Positions 6,361 to 12,656 of a DNA stretch of 12,656 nt are shown here, piece by piece. Source of the DNA: an uncultured Bacteroides sp. (GTDB lineage Bacteria; Bacteroidota; Bacteroidia; Bacteroidales; Bacteroidaceae); assembly GCF_910586915.1 (NCBI RefSeq), contig NZ_CAJULN010000061.1:1-12656 (forward strand). Reading direction: 5' to 3'. The notes under the pieces are model-generated. The model was not told the origin of the DNA. It saw nothing but the letters and a program-made list of their open reading frames with translations, and did no database searches. The position numbers and the translations under genes were made by a program. Position 1 is the first letter of the stretch, and each line of letters starts with the position of its first letter.

Positions 6361-6394
6361 GATAAGGAAGAAGAGCGTAACTGATAAGGAAGAA
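6361..6394. repeat. 12-bp direct repeat with 22-bp period
   Basis: GATAAGGAAGAA occurs at 6361-6372 and again at 6383-6394. The 22-bp period places both on the same face of the helix, about two turns apart. Tandem direct sites upstream of susC genes are bound by activators such as hybrid two-component regulators in Bacteroides. Here the distance to the -7 box (166 bp) is large, so the role is only a guess. Confidence 0.35.
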
Positions 6395-6559
6395 ATCATC
6401 AACTCAACCGGTAAAGGCAAGCAAATCTGCCGCATCTCTCAACCGAAAACATTACTTCTCTCTCCAAAAATATCCCGCAATCCGATATACAGTTTCAAAC
6501 GGATGAAATTAATTTTAAAAAATTTCGCTAAATATATCCGCACATTAAATATTATTTTA

Positions 6560-6567
6560 TACTTTTG
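6560..6567 (+). promoter_or_regulatory. -7 promoter box of susC (TACTTTTG)
   Basis: TACTTTTG is a full consensus -7 box and the only one on the plus strand of this spacer. The -33 position (about 6536-6539) reads ATCC/TCCG instead of TTTG, which suggests a promoter needing an activator. The start site would be near 6574, giving a leader of about 143 nt, AT-rich and without a Shine-Dalgarno sequence. Confidence 0.6.
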
Positions 6568-6716
6568 CCAACAAGTTCTAAAATAAACTTTAAAAAACAG
6601 CTAAATCATTAACCTATTAACTTAAAATCGATATGATGGAAAAATAAAACTTTCATTAACAAGGCAAGTTACAATTAAGTTTAAATCATTTTTTATATAC
6701 CTTTAATATTGTATTT

Positions 6717-9700
6717 ATGAAAAAAGAACGAGTGAAGTTAGTAAGTGCAATGCTGCTTTTATCCGGATTCTCTACCGGATATATTCAGGCTACACCTTAC
6801 ACAGAAACTACGAAAATGTATGCTGTACAACAGAATAACGTTTGTACAGGTATCGTTGTAGACCAAAACGGTGAAACCATCATCGGTGCATCGGTTATTG
6901 TCAAAGGTACGACCAACGGAACTATCACCGGACTCGACGGAGATTTCAGTATCCCCAACGTAAAGAAAGGTGATGTCATTGTCGTTTCATATGTGGGTTA
7001 TATAGACTCGGAAATCGTATGGGATGGAAAACCGTTGAAAATAACACTGAAAGAAGACACAAAAACACTGGATGAAGTAGTAGTGGTAGGTTATGCTACT
7101 GTCAAGAAAGCCAATCTGACAGGTGCTGTTTCGGCAGTGGATGACAAAGTGTTGGCCGACCGTCCTATTGTCAATTTAGGACAAGGCTTGCAAGGAGCCA
7201 TTCCTAACTTGAACATCACTACCAGCGGACAGCCGGGAAAAGGTTCTACGTTCAACGTTCGTGGTGAGACGTCTATCAATGGAGGTAGCCCGTTGGTATT
7301 GGTAGACGGAGTACAAATGGACCCGAACTTGATTAACCCACAGGATGTGGCAAGTGTATCCATATTGAAAGATGCCGCTTCCGCTTCTATCTACGGAGCA
7401 CGTGCAGCGTATGGTGTAATCCTTATCACAACGAAAAGCGGCCGCAAAAACCTACCTACACAAGTATCTTTCGATGCTTCTGTTTCGTTCAACAGCCCGA
7501 CAACCCGTCCGGAATACATGAATTCCATAGAGTATGCCAACTGGATGAATGCAGCCAACAATACAACCAGCGGCCGCAATTTGTTCAGCCAAGAAGAGAT
7601 GGAGCATATTCAGGCGTATTTCAATGACCCAGTAAACAACTTGCCGGTATTTATAGCAACAGACCCCAGCAGTTGGCAATATGGAAACTGCCAAGCCGGC
7701 AAATATGCTTATTGCGGCAATACGGACTGGATGAAAGAAATGTATAAGAAAAGTTATCCCGTTCAAAAATACAATGTGAACATTAACGGTGGTAGCGACA
7801 AGGCAACGTATTACACCTCTGTCGGTTATACAGACCAAGGTTCGCTGTTGCGTTATGGCAATGAGGGTTTCCGCAAATTCAATATGGTGAACAACATCAA
7901 TTACGACATCAATAATTGGATGAACGTGTCAATGAAAACCAGCTACATCCGTACAGAATTGAACGGATTGGCACAGGATGCCGTACACGGAGAATCTTGG
8001 ATTGGCAATGATACCCAGCCGTTGATGCCAGTGAAACACCCTGATGGAAACTGGGCAGGACAAGGCAACTATACCAACTTCGCCGCTGTTTTGGACGAAA
8101 TGGGTTCGCGCAAAACCACTAAAAACGACTATTGGAATACGCTTGCCCTAAAACTTACCCCATTGAAGGGACTGACCATCAACATGGACTATACTTTCAA
8201 TTATTATGCGGAACATAACAAAAACCACCGGAAAACATTCAACGAGTATGGAATAGACGGCAAATTCCTGCAAGTATTCCAACACTCCAGACCGAACAAT
8301 GTTTCAGAAAGCCAGTCGAACGATACTTATAACGCCTTCAATCTATTTGGCGACTATGAGTTTACTACGGGCAAGCATTACTTCAAAGCAATGGTCGGTT
8401 ACAACCAGGAAACGAAACACATTCGCAGTTTTTCGGCAGGACGTACCGAACTTATCTCCAACGACCTCCCTTCGATGGGTGCCGCTACCGGAGAGAAAAG
8501 TGTAAGTAACTCAGAAGGAAGTTGGGCTACACGAAGCGGCTTCTTCCGCATAAACTATAGTTTTGCCGACCGCTATCTGCTCGAAGCAAACGGCCGTTAC
8601 GACTTATCTTCCAAGTTTCCCAAGAATGACCGTGCTGTATTCAGCCCCTCTTTCTCTTTGGGATGGAGACTCTCGGAAGAGAGCTGGTTCAAGCAGCCTA
8701 CCAACGAATTCTTCGATGAATTGAAAATAAGAGCTTCTTACGGTAGCTTGGCAAACCAAGCACTGGACAACGGATGGTATGCCTACTTGTCTAACTACAG
8801 CCCGGGAACTTTAGGATATATAATGGGTGGAAAACAACCGCAATATGTATTGCCCGGCGGATTGGTAAGCAACTCCGTAACTTGGGAAAAAGTTACTCAA
8901 TGGGACTTAGGTATTGATTTCAGCACTTTGCAAAACCGCTTGAAAGGTACATTCGACTACTATCAGCGTAAAACAACCGATATGTTGGGGCCAGGTAAAA
9001 TATTGCCCAATATCTTAGGTATGAACGAACCTTCGGAAAACGCAGCCGATATGGTGACACGCGGATGGGAGTTGGCTTTGACCTGGAACGACCAATTGGA
9101 CAACGGACTACACTATAGCATCGGTTTCAACCTCTCCGACACACAGGCAGAAATCACCAAATACGACAACCCGACCAAATCTTTGTCTTCTGCACATTAC
9201 GTAGGAAAGATAATAGGCGAAATATGGGGATATGAATCTACCTTATTCCAGTCGGCTGACGAAATTTCCTCAGCCCCCAACCAGTCAAAACTGGACGGCG
9301 GTATCAGCAAAGTGCCCGGCGACATCAAATTCATCGATATTGACGGAAACAACGTAATAGACAACGGAGAAAACACGGTAAATAACCCTGGTGACATGAA
9401 AATTATCGGTAATAACAAAGCACGCTACCGCTATGGATTCAATCTCTCGGGCGACTGGAAAGGTTTTGATTTGGGAATCTTCTTCCAGGGTATCGGCAAA
9501 CGCGACCTGATGCTTCCCCACACCTTCAAATGGCAATATGGAAGTATGTGGCAGGTTCCCACTGCTGTGGGCAACGACTACTGGAGCGAAAGCAATACAG
9601 GAGCATGGCTTCCAGTGGCACGTTTCAACGGTGGTTCGGCTTTGGGACAGAGCCAGACACGCTATCTACTCAATGCATCTTACCTGCGTTTGAAATCATT

Positions 9701-9890
9701 GTCATTGGGCTATACATTGCCTGTTAACCTTACCAAGCAGTGGGGAATACAGAAATGCCGTGTTTACTTTACAGGAGAAAACCTGCTGACCTTCAAGCAT
9801 ACGCCCGAAGGATTCGACCCGGAACTCGACGACCCATACAAATATCCGCAGCAGAGATCACTCTCTTTGGGACTTAATGTTGTATTCTAA
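6717..9890 (+). CDS. SusC/RagA-family TonB-dependent outer-membrane transporter
   Basis: This 1057-residue outer-membrane protein imports glycan fragments using TonB energy. A signal peptide ends near Ala25. An N-terminal carboxypeptidase-D-like beta-sandwich covers about 43-113 (TGIVVDQNGETIIGASVIVK through ITLKED). The Ton-box region LDEVVVVGYATVKKANLTGAVS (118-139) is followed by the plug domain to about 240, including LVLVDGV and the SIYGARAAYGVILITTK segment. The rest is the 22-strand barrel, ending YFTGENLLTF... and SLGLNVVF with a terminal Phe. Length and order are normal for the family. There is no N-terminal STN domain, so it is not of the type that signals to a FecR anti-sigma partner. 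It is followed after 16 bp by susD. The substrate cannot be read from SusC, but a fucosidase downstream suggests a fucosylated glycan. Confidence 0.97.
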   Translation: MKKERVKLVSAMLLLSGFSTGYIQATPYTETTKMYAVQQNNVCTGIVVDQNGETIIGASVIVKGTTNGTITGLDGDFSIPNVKKGDVIVVSYVGYIDSEIVWDGKPLKITLKEDTKTLDEVVVVGYATVKKANLTGAVSAVDDKVLADRPIVNLGQGLQGAIPNLNITTSGQPGKGSTFNVRGETSINGGSPLVLVDGVQMDPNLINPQDVASVSILKDAASASIYGARAAYGVILITTKSGRKNLPTQVSFDASVSFNSPTTRPEYMNSIEYANWMNAANNTTSGRNLFSQEEMEHIQAYFNDPVNNLPVFIATDPSSWQYGNCQAGKYAYCGNTDWMKEMYKKSYPVQKYNVNINGGSDKATYYTSVGYTDQGSLLRYGNEGFRKFNMVNNINYDINNWMNVSMKTSYIRTELNGLAQDAVHGESWIGNDTQPLMPVKHPDGNWAGQGNYTNFAAVLDEMGSRKTTKNDYWNTLALKLTPLKGLTINMDYTFNYYAEHNKNHRKTFNEYGIDGKFLQVFQHSRPNNVSESQSNDTYNAFNLFGDYEFTTGKHYFKAMVGYNQETKHIRSFSAGRTELISNDLPSMGAATGEKSVSNSEGSWATRSGFFRINYSFADRYLLEANGRYDLSSKFPKNDRAVFSPSFSLGWRLSEESWFKQPTNEFFDELKIRASYGSLANQALDNGWYAYLSNYSPGTLGYIMGGKQPQYVLPGGLVSNSVTWEKVTQWDLGIDFSTLQNRLKGTFDYYQRKTTDMLGPGKILPNILGMNEPSENAADMVTRGWELALTWNDQLDNGLHYSIGFNLSDTQAEITKYDNPTKSLSSAHYVGKIIGEIWGYESTLFQSADEISSAPNQSKLDGGISKVPGDIKFIDIDGNNVIDNGENTVNNPGDMKIIGNNKARYRYGFNLSGDWKGFDLGIFFQGIGKRDLMLPHTFKWQYGSMWQVPTAVGNDYWSESNTGAWLPVARFNGGSALGQSQTRYLLNASYLRLKSLSLGYTLPVNLTKQWGIQKCRVYFTGENLLTFKHTPEGFDPELDDPYKYPQQRSLSLGLNVVF

Positions 9891-9906
9891 CTTCAATAAA
9901 AATTTT

Positions 9907-11580
9907 ATGAAACTGAAATATATATTTTATATGGCGGCAGCCTTGTCCTTGACAAGTTGTAATGACTCTTTTTTGGAAAGAAGCCCGCAAAGTTTAAACG
10001 ACCAGAGTTTCTGGATATCAGTGAACGACTTGAAAACCTATGCCAACGCCTTCTATGGCCTGATACCGGGAGGAGTGAGTGTATTGGACGATACAGACAG
10101 CGACATACAAGTGCCCAATAATATCAACTCTTTCCTTTGGGGACAGTATGTAGTGCCCACCGAAGGAGGAATATGGCAGAAAGGAAACTGGCAGAATATA
10201 CGCAACATCAACTACTTCATGACACACTATCAAGGTGTACAAGCCGCCGAAGCAGATGTCAACGTCTATGTAGGCGAAATGCGCTTCTTCCGTGCTTTGG
10301 AGTATTTTAAAAAAATTCAACTTTTGGGTGATGTACCCTGGATAGAGGTAGACTTAAATGTAAGCGATGCTGAACTGTACGGACCGAAAATGAAAAGAAA
10401 CCAAGTGTTCCAAAACATCATCAAAGATTTGGATTTTGCCATCGAATGGCTACCGGAAGCAGGCAGTGAAGAAGCCAACCGCCTGAACAAAGACATCGCC
10501 CGACACGTAAAGGCACGTTTCTGCCTGAACGAAGGTACTCACTACAAATACCACGATGAACTGGGATATAGCTCGGAAGCCAATAAGTGGCTGGAAATGG
10601 CAGCTCAAGAAAGCGAAATGCTTATCAAGTCAAAGAAATATGAAATATATAAGACGGGACATCCGGAAGAGGACTATTTCAACTTGTATCGCATAGACGA
10701 CAAGAGTGACTTGAAAGAAGCAGTCCTTTACGTAGACTATAAGGCAGATGTACGCGAACACAATATGGCAGCCGCAGGACGTGAAGCCGGATGCGGTTTC
10801 TCCAAGAGTTTCGTAGAAAGTTTTTTATGTACAGACGGACTTCCTATTGCACTGAGCAACAAATATCAGGGAGACGAAACCATGAGAAAGGAGACTGCCA
10901 ACCGTGACCCGCGTCTGAAACAGATGATTCTTACCAATGATTTCCCGATTACCGTAACGGACGACTTGAAAGATTCTACTTTCATCGTGAACGAAGAGGA
11001 ATTTATCACCCAACACTGTTTCACCGGATATAGACCCATTAAAGGTTTCAATCCCATTTATTCCCAAGCACTATACATGAAAAGTTCTTTCGACGGAATT
11101 GCTTACCGCTATGCGGAAACCCTGTTGATAAATGCAGAAGCCAAAGCAGAACTGGGTACTATCACCGACACGGATCTGGACAATACCATCAACCAGCTAA
11201 GAGACCGCGTCGGTATGCCGCACCTGACAGTAAACGTAGGTTTCAACGACCCAAATTGGCCCGACTGGGGATACAATCTAAGCCCTGTATTGCAGGAAAT
11301 CCGCCGCGAACGTTGCATTGAATTGGCCGGCGAAGGGTTCAGATTCCAAGATTTGAAACGTTGGAAAGCCGGTAAAGTATTAAACAATGTACGGACTTAC
11401 GTAGGTAAGAAAAAACCTGACGGCGAACTTGCCATCGTATATCCTAACTATACAAATCCGGACCTTTCGTATCAAGAAGGAAAAAGCCGTACTTGGGAAG
11501 ATAAGTTGTATCTTTATCCTATCCCGACAGGAGAACTTCAAAGAAATCCGCAGTTGTTGCCACAAAATCCGGGATGGTAA
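9907..11580 (+). CDS. SusD/RagB-family glycan-binding surface lipoprotein
   Basis: This 557-residue surface lipoprotein forms the lid of the SusC transporter and captures the glycan. The signal peptide ends with the lipobox LTSC, making Cys18 the lipidated residue. The next residues (NDSFLE) carry the acidic character seen in Bacteroides lipoproteins sent to the surface. The N-terminal SusD-like region (about 19-215) has tetratricopeptide-type helices and the conserved run ARFCLNEGTHYKYH. The C-terminal SusD_RagB domain includes NRDPRL, RYAETLLINAEAKAELG, the EIRRERCIELAGEGFRFQDLKRWK segment, and the typical ending NPQLLPQNPGW. An in-frame ATG at 9877 overlaps the end of susC, but the start at 9907 directly yields the lipoprotein signal. 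It is co-transcribed with susC across a 16-bp gap and followed by a terminator. Confidence 0.96.
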   Translation: MKLKYIFYMAAALSLTSCNDSFLERSPQSLNDQSFWISVNDLKTYANAFYGLIPGGVSVLDDTDSDIQVPNNINSFLWGQYVVPTEGGIWQKGNWQNIRNINYFMTHYQGVQAAEADVNVYVGEMRFFRALEYFKKIQLLGDVPWIEVDLNVSDAELYGPKMKRNQVFQNIIKDLDFAIEWLPEAGSEEANRLNKDIARHVKARFCLNEGTHYKYHDELGYSSEANKWLEMAAQESEMLIKSKKYEIYKTGHPEEDYFNLYRIDDKSDLKEAVLYVDYKADVREHNMAAAGREAGCGFSKSFVESFLCTDGLPIALSNKYQGDETMRKETANRDPRLKQMILTNDFPITVTDDLKDSTFIVNEEEFITQHCFTGYRPIKGFNPIYSQALYMKSSFDGIAYRYAETLLINAEAKAELGTITDTDLDNTINQLRDRVGMPHLTVNVGFNDPNWPDWGYNLSPVLQEIRRERCIELAGEGFRFQDLKRWKAGKVLNNVRTYVGKKKPDGELAIVYPNYTNPDLSYQEGKSRTWEDKLYLYPIPTGELQRNPQLLPQNPGW

Positions 11581-11604
11581 CATTAGCTTAACACATAAAT
11601 AGAG

Positions 11605-11650
11605 AAAGAGGTTGTGTTTTCTGTGTGTGAAGCACAACCTCTTTTTCTCT
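11605..11650 (+). terminator. Rho-independent terminator after susD
   Basis: Arms 11605-11616 (AAAGAGGTTGTG) and 11633-11644 (CACAACCTCTTT) pair perfectly over 12 bp. A 16-nt loop can add three inner pairs (TTC/GAA). The right arm runs into a T-rich tail (TTTTTCTCT). It begins 24 bases after the susD stop, so the susCD transcript should largely end here. Confidence 0.8.
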
Positions 11651-11681
11651 CCCGTCTACCTTCATTTATGCGGATATTGCG

Positions 11682-11689
11682 TATCTTTA
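11682..11689 (+). promoter_or_regulatory. Possible -7 box of the barrel gene (TATCTTTA)
   Basis: TATCTTTA matches TAnnTTTG except for the last base. It lies beyond the terminator and 36 bases before the ATG at 11726, the usual distance in this window. No TTTG is found at the -33 position. The terminator upstream makes a separate promoter likely. Confidence 0.35.
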
Positions 11690-11725
11690 CACCCTCAAAA
11701 ATAAAAAAGTAATGCAACCGATAAA

Positions 11726-12406
11726 ATGAAAAAGCAGATTGTACTTATTATCATCTTATTTTTTACAGCCTTCGCGCAGGCGCAGGAAGTTTTTGTAAAT
11801 GCCGACTTTGTAAGCAGTTATATCTGGCGTGGAATAGATAGCGGCAATGCGAGTGTGCAACCCTCGCTCAGTCTCCAATGGAAAGGACTGACCGCCTACG
11901 TATGGGGGTCGACCGAATTCCGCAACCAAAACAACGAGATAGACCTTTCATTGGAATACGAATATAAAAACCTAACTTTGTACGCCAACAACTGTTTCAT
12001 ACAGACCGAGGACGAACCTTTCAAATACTTCAACTACAACCCGCACACTACCGGACACACTTTTGAGATAGGAGCCGGATACAGGCTGAGCGAGAAATTC
12101 CCGCTATCGGTAAACTGGTACACCACATTTGGCGGAAACGACTATCGGGAGAACGGCAAACGCGCTTGGTCGAGCTATTGCGAACTGAGTTACCCGTTCA
12201 GCGTGAAAGAGGTAGAATTAAGCATTGAAGCCGGCTTCACACCGTGGGAGAGTTTCTATTCGGACAAATTCAACGTGGTCAACATCGGACTCTCCGCAAC
12301 AAAGGAAATCAAGATAACGTCCGGTTTCTCTTTGCCCGTATTCGGTAAGTTGATAGCCAACCCTTACACCGAACAGGCTTATTTTGTGTTCGGTATCACT
12401 CTTTGA
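11726..12406 (+). CDS. Small outer-membrane beta-barrel protein, Gcw_chp/TIGR02001-like
   Basis: This is a 226-residue exported protein of unknown function. The signal peptide MKKQIVLIIILFFTAFAQA is probably cut after Ala19. The mature part alternates polar and hydrophobic residues in short strands with aromatic girdles (AYVWGSTEF, LSLEYEYKNLTLYANN, FEIGAGYRLSEKFPLSVNWYTTFGG), as in a barrel of about 8-12 strands. The opening strand, VNADFVSSYIWRGIDSGNASVQPSLSLQW, matches the hallmark of the Gcw_chp family, in which a Tyr-x-x-Arg-Gly segment is followed by a Pro-x-Leu strand. No enzyme motif is seen. It sits between the susCD terminator and the fucosidase, 39 bp before the latter, so it may share a transcript with it and serve as a pore or anchor. 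It is not a standard part of glycan loci, and it could be an unrelated neighbour. Confidence 0.8.
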   Translation: MKKQIVLIIILFFTAFAQAQEVFVNADFVSSYIWRGIDSGNASVQPSLSLQWKGLTAYVWGSTEFRNQNNEIDLSLEYEYKNLTLYANNCFIQTEDEPFKYFNYNPHTTGHTFEIGAGYRLSEKFPLSVNWYTTFGGNDYRENGKRAWSSYCELSYPFSVKEVELSIEAGFTPWESFYSDKFNVVNIGLSATKEIKITSGFSLPVFGKLIANPYTEQAYFVFGITL

Positions 12407-12445
12407 CGAAATTTATCTTTTTAATCATTTACCAACCATTACCCC

Positions 12446-12656
12446 ATGAAAAAACACTCTCTCATTCTCTGTGCAGGAGCGCTTCTATGGAGCGCCTGCA
12501 GCTCGGTGAAAGCTCCGGAAGCCATCCTTCCCGTTCCCGAAGCCAAACAAGTGGAATGGCAAAAGATGGAAACCTACGCTTTTGTCCACTTCGGACTCAA
12601 TACCTTCAACGACCGCGAGTGGGGATACGGCGACTCCGACCCCAACACCTTCAACC
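12446..12656 (+). CDS. Alpha-L-fucosidase, GH29, lipoprotein (5' part only)
   Basis: The first 70 codons are visible and the gene runs off the right edge. A lipoprotein signal peptide is suggested by MKKHSLILCAGALLWSAC with Cys18, although Trp at -3 is unusual for a lipobox. The residues after Cys (SSVKAPE) lack the early acidic run linked to surface export, so a periplasmic location is possible. The mature start, VEWQKMETYAFVHFGLNTF (36-54) then DREWGYGDSDPNTFN (56-70), is the first strand and loop of the GH29 (beta/alpha)8 barrel. It contains the His-Phe-Gly that contacts fucose, and the pattern resembles the alpha-1,3/1,4-fucosidase subfamily. The catalytic Asp and acid/base lie beyond the window. 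It would release L-fucose from glycans imported by SusCD. Confidence 0.85.
   Translation, partial: MKKHSLILCAGALLWSACSSVKAPEAILPVPEAKQVEWQKMETYAFVHFGLNTFNDREWGYGDSDPNTFN

Larger units (their letters stand above)
6110..6716. other. 607-bp spacer between the peptidase and susC
   Basis: No believable gene lies here. In order it holds a terminator-like hairpin (6117-6189), an AT-rich stretch, two palindromic repeats (6250-6324), a 12-bp direct repeat (6361-6394), the susC -7 box (6560-6567) and an AT-rich leader of about 140 nt to the ATG at 6717. Two overlapping frames (6130-6384 plus, 6075-6341 minus) run through the hairpin and palindromes and look accidental. The long spacer fits a heavily regulated promoter. 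Confidence 0.7.

Noticed and set aside
6130..6384. An 84-codon plus-strand frame (and a minus frame at 6075-6341) in the spacer before susC
   Set aside because: Both run through the terminator hairpin and the palindromic repeats, have no promoter or family-like sequence, and look accidental.
9877..9906. Earlier susD start overlapping the end of susC
   Set aside because: The added residues precede and would spoil the lipoprotein signal peptide that begins exactly at 9907.

Overview
The window reads as ordinary chromosome from a Bacteroides-type gut bacterium (Bacteroidota). Supporting signs are a SusC/SusD outer-membrane pair, a lipoprotein GH29 fucosidase, AT-rich spacers, almost no Shine-Dalgarno sequences, and a recurrent promoter -7 element matching the Bacteroides consensus TAnnTTTG. 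That element occurs in front of five genes, and three of them use the same octamer TACTTTTG. Names come from reading motifs in the translated sequence; no database search was possible.

Layout, left to right. Positions 1-207 have no convincing gene. They hold a promoter-like -7 box, a small hairpin and a strong rho-independent terminator, so this may be a small RNA or the 3' end of an upstream gene. Next is a minus-strand SWIM-zinc-finger SNF2 ATPase (208-2697), divergent from a plus-strand WYL-domain transcription factor (2837-3862). Their shared 139-bp spacer carries both promoters and an inverted repeat that brackets the SNF2 promoter. A minus-strand patatin-like (YjjU-type) phospholipase (3911-4756) converges on the WYL gene. 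It is divergent from an exported C1B (bleomycin-hydrolase/PepC-like) cysteine peptidase (4925-6109), which is followed by a terminator-like hairpin.

A 607-bp spacer (6110-6716) follows. It contains the most unusual structure here: two 31-bp copies of an imperfect palindrome, 44 bp apart start to start, which together can also fold into one long hairpin. A 12-bp direct repeat with 22-bp period, the susC promoter and a leader of about 140 nt come next.

The right half is a glycan-utilisation locus. It has a SusC-like TonB-dependent transporter (6717-9890), a SusD-like lipoprotein (9907-11580), a terminator, a small Gcw_chp-like outer-membrane barrel with its own possible promoter (11726-12406), and the first 70 codons of a GH29 alpha-L-fucosidase lipoprotein (12446 to the edge). 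The likely logic is SusD capture and SusC import of a fucose-containing glycan, with fucose removed by the GH29 enzyme. No regulator of this locus is visible, so the palindromes may be operators for a factor encoded elsewhere.

I found no tRNA, rRNA, insertion sequence, CRISPR array or clear novel defence system. The best leads are the paired palindromes upstream of susC, the candidate small RNA at the left edge, and the SNF2/WYL divergent unit.
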